A stretch of DNA of 64,000 nt from UBA5614 sp963667535 (GTDB taxonomy: Bacteria; Cloacimonadota; Cloacimonadia; Cloacimonadales; Cloacimonadaceae). The stretch's first letter is position 1, and each line of letters starts with the position of its first letter. The notes below the pieces were generated by a model that did no database searches, was not told the DNA's origin, and saw only the letters and a list, made by a program, of their open reading frames with translations. The DNA is taken from assembly GCA_963667535.2 (NCBI GenBank), contig CAXXDU010000002.1:868001-932000 (forward strand), written 5' to 3'. Position numbers and translations under genes: made by a program. This document shows, one piece after another, positions 51,745-60,304 of the stretch.

Positions 51745-51795
51745 AACCAAGCGTAGGTCAAGCGTAATAATATTACGCTTGACCTACGCTTGGTT
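51745..51795. repeat. Perfect 25-bp inverted repeat with one-base loop
   Basis: Arms 51745-51769 and 51771-51795 are exact reverse complements around a single A. Each arm contains AAGCGTA twice (AAGCGTAGGTC, AAGCGTAATA). No T tract follows. It is far longer and more perfect than a terminator stem and no gene lies at either end within 300 bases. Confidence 0.75.
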
Positions 51796-52144
51796 TTATG
51801 GAATGAGGCGTGGAAATCACTGATTTTTATATCAATCAGGAGTTATAATCAAAGGTGATGATGGCTGTAGTTCTGCATTTAACTGTAGTCAAAGGCTGGC
51901 ATAAGGCATCTATCTCGTAAAAGTAACTTCCGGCAAGCATGAGACCTTTACAAAGATAACAATACGTAAATAGTAATAATTGTTATCAAGTGCCAAAGAA
52001 ATCATTTGACAGAAAGAAATAGTCAGAGAATCATGTTTTTGGAACAAATGATGTTTTGTATATTTACAATTCTATATTAGATTATCTATAAGTAAATCCG
52101 TGAGTTTTTTTTAACAGATTAAGAATAAGGATAAAACACACACT

Positions 52145-53110
52145 ATGAAATCTAAGCTTTACATCGTCCTGCTGGTTGCAGTAATCGGAATTGTTCCATC
52201 TCTGTTTTCGGCTGATAAGTATGCCGGAGAGATTTTCTATATGACACCCGGAGTGGCAAACCAGGCTATGGGTAATACAGGCTATACCAATGAAGATGCT
52301 GCATCCGCCACGTGGTGGAATCCTGCTTTACTTTCACTCAAGGGTAGTAATGGACTGGAACTGATGCATGCCGAGCAGTTTCAGGGCTTGATGCAATATA
52401 ATCACATATCAGCTATCTGGGGCAAGCAAAACCGCATGGGACTGGTCATTACACATATCGGAATTGACGATATCGGCCTGACCCGTCTGGAAAATGACAG
52501 TCTGCCGCCTTCAGCCGGTAATCGTCCTTACGTCTGGAAAAAGACTAATAACAACGACCTGATGGCATTCTTTGGTATCAGCCGCAGCTTGAATGAAAGA
52601 TTGCACTTTGGTATTACTCCCAAACTGGCATACCGTTCTTTGGCAGAGAAAACAGGTTATGGCTTCGGCGCTGATTTGGGTATGCTCTGGCAGATGAATA
52701 ATTCATTACGTTTGGGTGTGGTGGCAAAAGACTTTTTCTCCACCAATGTAGTCTGGGAAAACGGTACGCAGGAGAGCATATTACCTTCCTTGGATGCCGA
52801 GCTGGGCTTGCGGACAGTTGTTTCCAAAAGACAAATGCCGGTCTATGTATCATTGGGACTGGAGACTCAGACAGATGGCAGAGAAGAAGCTGCAACCTTT
52901 AATGCGGGTTTCATGAGTGGCGATATCCATGCCGGAATAGCTGTAATGCCTATCCCTGCCGTGAAACTGATGGCAGGCTATGATGTTGATAATGTCACAG
53001 CGGGATTGGGATTGTATATCAAAAAGCTGTCCATCGAATACGCTTTCAAAAACGGCTCTCAGGATGATTTGGGCTATTCTCAACGCATAGCAGCCGGATG
53101 GAGATGGTAA
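52145..53110 (+). CDS. PorV/UPF0164-like outer-membrane beta-barrel protein
   Basis: A 321-residue protein with a signal peptide (about residues 3-22). The start of the mature chain, (GEIFYMTPGVANQAMGNTGYTNEDAASATWWNPALLSL), is the signature of the PorV/PorQ-like family: many small residues, WWNPA near residue 57. Alternating strands through the rest and a terminal aromatic (GWRW) fit an outer-membrane barrel. In other phyla PorV supports type IX secretion; no other T9SS gene is seen here. Its last bases overlap the dxr start. Confidence 0.8.
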   Translation: MKSKLYIVLLVAVIGIVPSLFSADKYAGEIFYMTPGVANQAMGNTGYTNEDAASATWWNPALLSLKGSNGLELMHAEQFQGLMQYNHISAIWGKQNRMGLVITHIGIDDIGLTRLENDSLPPSAGNRPYVWKKTNNNDLMAFFGISRSLNERLHFGITPKLAYRSLAEKTGYGFGADLGMLWQMNNSLRLGVVAKDFFSTNVVWENGTQESILPSLDAELGLRTVVSKRQMPVYVSLGLETQTDGREEAATFNAGFMSGDIHAGIAVMPIPAVKLMAGYDVDNVTAGLGLYIKKLSIEYAFKNGSQDDLGYSQRIAAGWRW

Positions 53111-54255
53111 AGAAACGCATAGCTCTACTGGGTGCTACAGGTTCCATCGGGCTTTCTACCTTACAGGTTATCAGAGAACAATCTGATAAATTTGAAATTG
53201 TTCTCGCCTCTGCCCATAACAAATCCAGTGAACTCTTTAAAATTGCACAGGAATTCCATATTGCCGGTCTGATTCTGACTGATAAACGCTTGCAATCTAC
53301 TAATCCTGAACTTCCTATCGGTGCCAAAGTCTATTATGGTGAAGATGAATTAATCAGGTTATTGAAAAACACTGATTATGACATCGCTGTAAATGCTATC
53401 AGCGGTTCAGCCGGATTGAAAAGCACTATGGCTATATTGGAAACAGGCAAAACTCTGGCATTGGCAAACAAGGAATCGCTTGTGATGGCAGGGCATCTGG
53501 TCAGGAAACTGCAAACTAAATACGGCTCTCCAATCATACCGGTGGATAGTGAACATAGCGCTATATTTCAGGCTATAGGTAATCATCCTGCTAATGAAAT
53601 AGCCAGAGTACATATTACAGCATCGGGAGGAGCTTTCAGAACTCTGCCTTTGGAAGATTTTGCCACAATAACGGTGGAGCAGGCGCTAAAACATCCGAAC
53701 TGGGAGATGGGCGCCAAGGTAACTCTGGATTCCGCAACAATGTTTAATAAAGCACTGGAAGTGATGGAAGCGCATTGGCTGTTTAATCTGGATTGGAAAC
53801 AAATCAAAGCTGTTATTCATCCTCAGTCTATCATACACTCCATGGTGGAGTTTGTGGATGGTTCATTCCTGGCACAGATGAGCAAGCCGGATATGATGCT
53901 GCCCATTCTTTATGCACTGTCTTATCCTCTGCGGTATGCTTCCGGATTGGTTCAAACCAATCCTCTGGAATTACCGGCACTGACCTTTGCAGATATTGAT
54001 AAACACAGATATCCGCTGTTTTATCTGGGAGTGGATGCGGGAATTGCCGGCGGGATAATGCCGACAGTTGTAAATGCTGCCAATGAAGCAGCATTGAAGC
54101 TATTTGTGGAGAGGAAAATCAGATTTGATGAGATAGTGTATGTGGTACACGATGCTGTACAAAAAGCTAACCAAAAAGATAATCCTGATCTGAATACAAT
54201 AATAGCCTGCAATACTCAAGTCTATAACGAATCACTCAGTTATCGCAAGCTATAA
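53104..54255 (+). CDS. dxr: 1-deoxy-D-xylulose 5-phosphate reductoisomerase
   Basis: A 383-residue enzyme of the non-mevalonate isoprenoid pathway that reduces and rearranges DXP to MEP. Motifs are the NADPH loop LLGATGSIGLSTL, ALANKESLVMAG, VDSEHSAIFQ, HPNWEMGAKVTLDSATMFNKALEV and HPQSIIHSMVEFVDGS. The first Met codon at 53098 lies in the end of the PorV-like gene; the ATG at 53104 gives a better spacing from GGATGGAG. Translation is probably coupled to the upstream gene. Confidence 0.94.
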   Translation: MVKKRIALLGATGSIGLSTLQVIREQSDKFEIVLASAHNKSSELFKIAQEFHIAGLILTDKRLQSTNPELPIGAKVYYGEDELIRLLKNTDYDIAVNAISGSAGLKSTMAILETGKTLALANKESLVMAGHLVRKLQTKYGSPIIPVDSEHSAIFQAIGNHPANEIARVHITASGGAFRTLPLEDFATITVEQALKHPNWEMGAKVTLDSATMFNKALEVMEAHWLFNLDWKQIKAVIHPQSIIHSMVEFVDGSFLAQMSKPDMMLPILYALSYPLRYASGLVQTNPLELPALTFADIDKHRYPLFYLGVDAGIAGGIMPTVVNAANEAALKLFVERKIRFDEIVYVVHDAVQKANQKDNPDLNTIIACNTQVYNESLSYRKL

Positions 54256-54290
54256 TCGATAATTATTAGCTATAAATCCTGATTTGCTGA

Positions 54291-54575
54291 TTATAAAAAA
54301 TGTGACAATTTGCCGGTCATGGCAGACTGAATAGCCCAGCATATCAAAGCTATTACAATAAAAACCCACTGCTCAAAGTCTGTTAGTTTGCCTCTTCTGC
54401 TAAATGCTCTCCAGATGGAGATAAATTTTGGCATCATCAGCGCATAAACAGCAACAGCTTTCATATAATGATGCATGGCACAAATCATCCAGGCAACATA
54501 ACTTAAAAAGCCTACTGCCAGCAAATTAATTAAAATTGTGGAGAAATCAATCTTTCCCTTTTCAACTTTTTCCAT
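54291..54575 (-). CDS. Small membrane protein, paralog 1
   Basis: A 94-residue protein with about three hydrophobic helices. It shares length, layout and the ending GKLSHFL with the 91-residue protein at 54661-54936 (GKLSHIV), so the pair arose by duplication. A conserved basic loop (WRAFSRRGKLTDFEQW against WKQVTRKTNTSQMIQW) lies before the last helix. I do not recognise a family. The ORF starts after AGGTTA. Confidence 0.6.
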   Translation of the reverse strand: MEKVEKGKIDFSTILINLLAVGFLSYVAWMICAMHHYMKAVAVYALMMPKFISIWRAFSRRGKLTDFEQWVFIVIALICWAIQSAMTGKLSHFL

Positions 54576-54660
54576 ATAACCTCATTTAAACCTGAACGAT
54601 ATGAATTTCCATTGACCGGTTAATGTCAAGGGAATTGTTATAGTTACTAAACGGAACCGA

Positions 54661-54936
54661 CTATACTATGTGTGATAATTTGCCAAAAATCAGAGTATGT
54701 GCCATCCAAAAGATAACGGCGATTAAGATGAAAATCCACTGTATCATCTGGGATGTATTGGTTTTTCTGGTTACTTGCTTCCATACATTTACACCAAAGA
54801 GTATAACAATTGATATCATACCGAAGCCTTTAAGCCAGGCTTGCATGCTAAACATCAGCCATACCTGATATGCAAAAAATAGAATTGCAGTCAGGCTAAT
54901 CAGGATTGCAGAGAAGTTATTTTTTTCGTTTGCCAT
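54661..54936 (-). CDS. Small membrane protein, paralog 2
   Basis: A 91-residue protein of similar plan, with helices at about 8-32, 36-52 and 68-85. GAGGAAAG precedes the start codon. It lies upstream of paralog 1 on the same strand with an 85-base gap. Function unknown. Confidence 0.6.
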   Translation of the reverse strand: MANEKNNFSAILISLTAILFFAYQVWLMFSMQAWLKGFGMISIVILFGVNVWKQVTRKTNTSQMIQWIFILIAVIFWMAHTLIFGKLSHIV

Positions 54937-55003
54937 CTTTCCTCCTCAGAGTCAGATGACATAAGAATGAAATAATCTATATTATTGTCAATAAATATCT
55001 TTG

Positions 55004-56275
55004 TTATGTTTGGGCTCGAATGATTTCAGCAACCGTATAAAGAGAGCCTGCTCCTATAATAATATCATCAGGCTTAGCATCATATAATGCCATCAGATAT
55101 ACTTCTCTGACTGTGGGGGCTGTTTTATATGCACAACCCAAAGCGCGTATAACTTTGGTTTGAGCTTCAATTTCCGCAGCTCTTTCTGATTCATTTTTGC
55201 TGATATAGAAACATGCTGCAAGGGGTGCCATAGCTTTGAGCATTTTCTTGTAGTCCTTGTCAGCAAGGATAGATGCAACGAAGAGCAACTTCCGCTCGGG
55301 GAACAGGATTTTGAGGTTTTTGGCAAAGATTTCCACACCCTGCAGGTTATGCGCACCATCTACGATAACAGTGGGATTGCTTCGCAGGAGCTGCATTCTG
55401 CCCATCCAATCAATGCTCTTAAGAGCTTTTCGGATGAGCTTTTTATCAGGAGCAATGCCTACCTTTTCACAATAGACCAGGAAAGCGGTCAGAGCTGTAG
55501 AAACATTTACTGCCTGATGTTCACCCAGCAGATTTGTCTGTATTTTTTTTAGTATGTATTTCCCGAATTTGTAATCAAAGAAAGTGCCGGATTGAGTTAA
55601 TTTTACATTACTAACTATAAAGTTCTCTCCGAATTTAATAACTTCAGAGTTTTTGACCCTTGCCTGTTCCAGAATAACATTCAAAGCAGAAGTTTCGATA
55701 TTACCAAGCACGACAGGGATATCTGTTTTAATGATGCCCGCTTTTTCAAAGGCTATCTTTTCCATTGTATTACCCAAAGTCTTGATATGGTCAAGCCCGA
55801 TGGTGGTAATAACGGATACTTCCGGAGTGAAAAGATTTGTAGCATCAAGTCTGCCACCGAGTCCTACTTCAATAATCGCGGTCTGTACTTTCTGCTCAGA
55901 CATCATTTGGAAAGCAATCGCAGTTGTGATTTCAAAAAAGGAAGCATCCCATTTGGTAAAAATAGTCTCGAAGCGATGAAATAACTCCAGTACTTCTGAG
56001 AAAGCAGCATTATGTCCGTTGATGCGGAAACGTTCGCAATAGTCAATCAGATGGGGAGAAGTATTTAATCCAGTGTGCAGATTATGGGTAAGAGCAAGAG
56101 CTTCGCAGGTGGCACAGACACTGCCTTTGCCGTTTGTACCTGCTACATGAATACCTTGTAGAGAATCCTGGGGATTTCCCATATCTGTAAGAATACCCTC
56201 GATTCTATCCAAACCGAGTTTGACGTTACCGGAGTAACGTTTATAAATGTATTGCAGAAATTCTGAATATGTCAT
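55004..56275 (-). CDS. folC: Bifunctional folylpolyglutamate/dihydrofolate synthase
   Basis: A 423-residue Mur-ligase-type enzyme that joins dihydropteroate or folate to glutamate. The P-loop is GTNGKGS (46-52), with later VEVGLGGRLDATNL-like (IEVGLGGRLDATNL) and IVDGAHNLQG motifs. The window offers ATGs at 56293, 56278 and 56275; I choose the last because it gives the normal MTYSEFLQYIY start. All candidates lie in or directly after the T tract of the preceding gene's terminator, and none has a clear ribosome binding site. Confidence 0.85.
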   Translation of the reverse strand: MTYSEFLQYIYKRYSGNVKLGLDRIEGILTDMGNPQDSLQGIHVAGTNGKGSVCATCEALALTHNLHTGLNTSPHLIDYCERFRINGHNAAFSEVLELFHRFETIFTKWDASFFEITTAIAFQMMSEQKVQTAIIEVGLGGRLDATNLFTPEVSVITTIGLDHIKTLGNTMEKIAFEKAGIIKTDIPVVLGNIETSALNVILEQARVKNSEVIKFGENFIVSNVKLTQSGTFFDYKFGKYILKKIQTNLLGEHQAVNVSTALTAFLVYCEKVGIAPDKKLIRKALKSIDWMGRMQLLRSNPTVIVDGAHNLQGVEIFAKNLKILFPERKLLFVASILADKDYKKMLKAMAPLAACFYISKNESERAAEIEAQTKVIRALGCAYKTAPTVREVYLMALYDAKPDDIIIGAGSLYTVAEIIRAQT

Positions 56276-56276
56276 C

Positions 56277-56317
56277 ATAAAAAAAAGCATCAACGGAATG
56301 AATGACCGCTGATGCTT
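56277..56317 (-). terminator. Terminator of the pseudopilin-like gene, abutting folC
   Basis: On the minus strand, AAGCATCAGCGG pairs with CCGTTGATGCTT (one G.T), with a 9-base loop and eight T. The stem starts 18 bases after the stop codon of the 222-residue gene and its T tract runs into the folC start codon. Confidence 0.85.
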
Positions 56318-56334
56318 AAAATATTTGCATCAGG

Positions 56335-57003
56335 TTATTGTACTGTTACTGCTTCAGCAGGTAAAACCTGATTGCGGATAGCAACGTTGTTTGCGCGGAC
56401 TCTGGTTAAAGCGGTTGGGTCAGTTTTCCAGATTTCTATATATTTCTTGATTAAATCAAGTTTGCGTTGTCCATCTAAACCTGTCGAAGCGTTGATTGCG
56501 TCCAAATCATCGATAAAGTAATTCTGCAACTCAGTCGGTTCCATATTTTCATAGAAGCTTTTGGGAATAAAATGCTTAGGCAACCTGGCTAAATTGGGAC
56601 AGACGACAATTGTACCATAATTGAGCTTCTTTGTACCTTGAACATCTTCAATCAGAAACTTGCTGAAGACTAAATATTGAGCTTTTGAGCCACGGTTTTC
56701 AGGGCACTCAAAAATATTCTCAAGATAAACAGATTGTTTTACTTTCTTGTTGTCTTTGGATTCAGCAGCTTTTTTATATGATGTCTTCAGAAGGTTCAAG
56801 TCACCATTGAAGCTCACCAAATTGTCCTTCATATAATCAGTAGAGGCAACCCATATCAGTTTCATATTGTTGATACAGTCTTCTTCATTCTGACCCTTGT
56901 CAAGATTAAAGAAGTTTGGCAAAGCCAGGATAAATACCAAAACCAGCAGCAATATTACGCTGATTATTGAATAGACTGAAAAGCCCTTTTCATTCAGAAA
57001 CAT
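56335..57003 (-). CDS. Pseudopilin-like protein
   Basis: A 222-residue protein with a class III type signal: NEKG before a hydrophobic segment FSVYSIISVILLLVLVFILALPNFF, with cleavage predicted after Gly7. Mature pilins have Glu at +5; this one has Ser, so it may be a minor pseudopilin or a protein that only uses the leader. The rest is helical and charged with two Cys (CINNM... and IFECPEN). No type IV pilus or secretion gene is near. A strong terminator follows. Confidence 0.6.
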   Translation of the reverse strand: MFLNEKGFSVYSIISVILLLVLVFILALPNFFNLDKGQNEEDCINNMKLIWVASTDYMKDNLVSFNGDLNLLKTSYKKAAESKDNKKVKQSVYLENIFECPENRGSKAQYLVFSKFLIEDVQGTKKLNYGTIVVCPNLARLPKHFIPKSFYENMEPTELQNYFIDDLDAINASTGLDGQRKLDLIKKYIEIWKTDPTALTRVRANNVAIRNQVLPAEAVTVQ

Positions 57004-57247
57004 ATCTAACTCCTGAATATGTAATCTTTTTTATTTATCAATTTAATCTGGCTATTCTCGTCAAGTCTTTTCTTGCAAATGAAGGACGCCTGATGTATAA
57101 TTCTTTCACAGGAAAATCAGGTTTTCTTTCAGATAAATGCATAACCAAATCTAACAGAAAAAAGTATTTACAAAATAAACAGCAGTTAATATATGGCAAT
57201 GAAGACATACTCCGATTTTGACATAAATTAATATAAGGAGGTCCGGA

Positions 57248-57730
57248 ATGGAACTGATAATGGAACCAATAAAATTTCCTCAGGATTGCAACATAATATT
57301 TGGACAATCTCACTTTATCAAGACCGTGGAAGATTTATATGAAGCAATCATCAATTGTGTACCGGGCATTAAATTCGGACTTGCTTTTAATGAAGCGAGC
57401 GGACCATGCCTGATTCGTAAAGACGGTACTGATACAGAACTGATTGAAATAGCTGTGGAAAACATGCTGCGTTTGGGAGCCGGACATACCTTTCTTATCG
57501 TGTTGCGTGAGGCATTTCCAATAAATATTCTCCCATCTGTAAAAGATTGCCGCGAGGTGTGCAATATATTCTGCGCAACTGCCAACTCTGTCCAGGTAAT
57601 ACTGGCTAAAACAGAGCAGGGCAAAGGTGTCTTGGGAGTCATAGATGGAAACAGCCCCAAAGGTACTGAGCTGGATACTGATATATCTCACAGAAAAAAG
57701 TTTCTTCGCGATATCGGCTATAAAAGATAA
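57248..57730 (+). CDS. Adenosine-specific kinase family protein (PF04008)
   Basis: A 160-residue protein. GLAFNEASGPCLIRKDGTD, GAGHTFLIVLREAFPINIL, EVCNIFCATANSVQVILAKTEQGKGVLGVIDG and the C-terminal FLRDIGYKR follow this family closely from end to end. Members are mostly archaeal and thermophile proteins proposed to be adenosine-specific kinases; activity is known from family work, not from this sequence. AAGGAGG lies seven bases before the ATG. Confidence 0.85.
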   Translation: MELIMEPIKFPQDCNIIFGQSHFIKTVEDLYEAIINCVPGIKFGLAFNEASGPCLIRKDGTDTELIEIAVENMLRLGAGHTFLIVLREAFPINILPSVKDCREVCNIFCATANSVQVILAKTEQGKGVLGVIDGNSPKGTELDTDISHRKKFLRDIGYKR

Positions 57731-57754
57731 TCACACTGCATTGATGCTGTTATT

Positions 57755-58324
57755 ATGAAACTCAGGACTTTCATTGCTCTGGAACTACCGGAAGTACAGA
57801 AACAAGCTATTCTGAGTTATCTGAATACCTGGCGCAGGGCTTATCCCAGAGGAATAAACTGGGTTAAAAACGAAAACCTGCATCTGACCTTGTTATTTGT
57901 TGGTGAGACAGAGAGTGTTGACATCCCACAGATAAAAGAAGCATTATTTGATTTAGTACTCAAATCCGGCAGCTTTGAGCTGAATTGCCTCGGCTTTGAA
58001 TTGTTTCCCGCTAGAGAACCAAGGTTGTTATGGGTGAAGCTGGACACCAAAGACAAAGGGATATTTTCCTTTGGCAAGGAACTAAACAGAACAGTAAGAG
58101 AATTTGGATATGAACCAGATGCCAAGCCTCTTAAGCTGCATATAACAGTTGGCAGGATAAAGACACAACAGCCTGTATGGGTAGAGCAGGAATTTCTCAA
58201 ATCGGAGCTTCCCCATGAGACTGCAATATATAACACAGTCACTTATTACCAGAGTTTGTTGAGACCGGAAGGCCCTGTTTATACAGCTTTGGAACAATAT
58301 ACATTAAAAAGACAGACAATATAA
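57755..58324 (+). CDS. thpR: RNA 2',3'-cyclic phosphodiesterase (2H family)
   Basis: A 189-residue 2H phosphoesterase. The two HxT motifs are HLTL (residue 43) and HITV (residue 129), which form the catalytic pair. The N-terminus RTFIALELP is typical. It precedes recA by 16 bases. Confidence 0.88.
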   Translation: MKLRTFIALELPEVQKQAILSYLNTWRRAYPRGINWVKNENLHLTLLFVGETESVDIPQIKEALFDLVLKSGSFELNCLGFELFPAREPRLLWVKLDTKDKGIFSFGKELNRTVREFGYEPDAKPLKLHITVGRIKTQQPVWVEQEFLKSELPHETAIYNTVTYYQSLLRPEGPVYTALEQYTLKRQTI

Positions 58325-58340
58325 TAAACTGGAGGAATTA

Positions 58341-59396
58341 ATGCTGGAAAAGTCAAAAGACACTGCGTTAAAGACAGCAATGACCCAACTTGAAAAGAAA
58401 TATGGCATAGGCACACTCATGCGCTTAGGAGACAGTCCCAGAGTAGCTGTTGGTGTCATTCCCACAGGAGCTTTAAACCTTGACCTTGCACTCGGAATAG
58501 GTGGAATTCCCAAAGGTAGAATTACGGAAATTTACGGTGCGGAAGCATCAGGAAAAACCACCCTTTCTTTGCATATTGTAGCTCAGTCACAGTTGCAGGG
58601 GGGTACGGTTGCATTTATCGATGCTGAGCATGCTCTGGATATTTACTATGCTAAAAAACTGGGTGTAGATATTGATAACCTACTGCTTTCACAACCTGAT
58701 GGCGGAGAGCAAGCATTAGAAATTGTGGAAACTCTCGTCAGAAGCAATGCTATTGATTTGATAGTGGTAGATTCTGTTGCCGCCCTGGTTCCCAGACAAG
58801 AGATTGAAGGCAGCATGGGAGATACACATGTAGGATTGCAAGCTCGCTTGATGTCTCAGGCACTCAGGAAACTCACTGCAGTTATTTCAAAATCCAATAC
58901 AGCAGTCATATTTATCAACCAAATCCGTATGAAGATTGGTGCTCCACCTTTTGTGAATCCTGAAACCACAACCGGCGGTGTTGCTTTGAAGTTTTACTCA
59001 TCTCTGAGAATTGAGACGAGAAACGCAGGAGCTATCAAGGATGCTGGTGGTGAAAATCAGGTAATTGGCATGAGAACACGGATAAAAGTAGTAAAGAATA
59101 AGTTTGCTCCACCTTTTAAAACAGTTGAATTCCCGATAATTTTTGGTGAAGGGATTTCCCAGCTTGATATTTTACTCGATATGGGTATCCAGCATGAAAT
59201 CGTTAAGAAAAGCGGTTCATGGTTGTCCTATGGTGATTTGCGTCTGGGTCAGGGTGCTGACAAGACTAAGATTTACCTGAGAGAAAATCCTGAACTTATT
59301 GAAAAATTAAAAGAACAAATCAAGGCAATAGTTAAACCTGAAGATATTCCCATTGAGCCGGTTTCAGATGATTCTGTCAATTCGGAAGAAATCTGA
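58341..59396 (+). CDS. recA: Recombinase A
   Basis: A 351-residue strand-exchange ATPase. Walker A reads GAEASGKT (66-73), whereas most have GPESSGKT. Walker B is at LIVVDSVAAL, and the DNA-binding loop 2 is MKIGAPPFVNPETTTGGVALKFYSSLR. The C-terminus is acidic, as usual. GGAGG lies eight bases before the ATG. It precedes recX with overlap. Confidence 0.96.
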   Translation: MLEKSKDTALKTAMTQLEKKYGIGTLMRLGDSPRVAVGVIPTGALNLDLALGIGGIPKGRITEIYGAEASGKTTLSLHIVAQSQLQGGTVAFIDAEHALDIYYAKKLGVDIDNLLLSQPDGGEQALEIVETLVRSNAIDLIVVDSVAALVPRQEIEGSMGDTHVGLQARLMSQALRKLTAVISKSNTAVIFINQIRMKIGAPPFVNPETTTGGVALKFYSSLRIETRNAGAIKDAGGENQVIGMRTRIKVVKNKFAPPFKTVEFPIIFGEGISQLDILLDMGIQHEIVKKSGSWLSYGDLRLGQGADKTKIYLRENPELIEKLKEQIKAIVKPEDIPIEPVSDDSVNSEEI

Positions 59397-59997
59397 ACAA
59401 GACCGCAACTGCCTGATAACGATTGATAACAGCGTCTGGGGAACTATTTCTGAAAAAGCTCTCCGGACGCTTTTTCATTATCAGGTGGGAAGCAGGGATA
59501 TTACTGATTCTGAAGCACAAATTCTTCAGGAAGAATTGCTACGCATTGCCTGGAATAGACTGCTTGACTGGTTATCCAAACAGGAGCATTCTACCTTCGA
59601 ATGTAAAGCATATTTCAAAAAGCACCAATTCCATACTTCGATCATTGAGAAATGCCTTGCAGAAGCAGTTAAAAAGCAATATGTTGACGATGAAAGGTAC
59701 TGCCGGCTCTTGATTGAGTCATTACAAAGCAGACAAAAAAGTAATCAGCAAATCAAGACCAAACTTATCGAAAAAAGACTTCCGGAGTATCTTTGGGAAC
59801 CAATTCTGTCAGAGCTTAACCTACCCGAGACCAATAGCTCAATTCTGATGTTTCAGGCTGAAAAAGCATATCAACGCTTTGCTGCTCTGGATAAGAAAAT
59901 TTGCTATGAAAAGTGCCTTACAGCATTATACCGGAAGGGGTTTGATCTGGACGAAGCGAGGGATGCTTTGAATACAATTTTTGGAAAAAAGGCATAA
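59368..59997 (+). CDS. recX: RecA regulatory protein RecX
   Basis: A 209-residue helical protein that caps RecA filaments. LDWLSKQEHSTFECKAYFKKHQF, YVDDERYCRLLIESLQSRQKSNQQIKTKLIEKRLP and a C-terminal YRKGFDLDEARDAL are family-like. It overlaps the end of recA. The start is uncertain: ATG 59368 or TTG 59353; neither has a strong ribosome binding site. Confidence 0.85.
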   Translation: MILSIRKKSEQDRNCLITIDNSVWGTISEKALRTLFHYQVGSRDITDSEAQILQEELLRIAWNRLLDWLSKQEHSTFECKAYFKKHQFHTSIIEKCLAEAVKKQYVDDERYCRLLIESLQSRQKSNQQIKTKLIEKRLPEYLWEPILSELNLPETNSSILMFQAEKAYQRFAALDKKICYEKCLTALYRKGFDLDEARDALNTIFGKKA

Positions 59998-60021
59998 AAA
60001 AACCGCAATACTCTTGCGGTT
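59995..60021 (-). terminator. Terminator after rpmB
   Basis: On the minus strand AACCGCAA and TTGCGGTT form an 8-bp stem around GAGTA, followed by a T tract. The plus-strand reading lacks a T tract of the same quality, so it mainly serves rpmB. Confidence 0.75.
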
Positions 60022-60048
60022 AATTTATACACTTTATATAAAAGCGGT

Positions 60049-60237
60049 TTAGATAACTTTCTTGACTTTGTTAGCTTTCAAGCAGGAACTGCAGATTTTG
60101 TATCTTCCGACAATACCTTTATACTCAGCGTGAATTTCATGCAAATTTGGGTAAAAACGTCTTTTTGAGGCATTCATTGCATGAGAGCGATGATTACCAA
60201 CTTGTGGTCCTTTTCCGCATATATCACATATTCTCAT
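60049..60237 (-). CDS. rpmB: Ribosomal protein L28
   Basis: A 62-residue L28 with zinc-type Cys pairs (CDICGKGP and CSSCLKA). Core NHRSHAMNASKRRFYPNLH is typical. ATG 60237 gives the normal MRICDICGKGP start, ten bases after AGGA; a GTG at 60246 is too close to it. Monocistronic. Confidence 0.94.
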   Translation of the reverse strand: MRICDICGKGPQVGNHRSHAMNASKRRFYPNLHEIHAEYKGIVGRYKICSSCLKANKVKKVI

Positions 60238-60304
60238 AACGTTCACCGTCCTAGGTTATTCTATTTGTGTCAAACAAATGAAGGCTGGGATTTTTGACAA
60301 GTAT

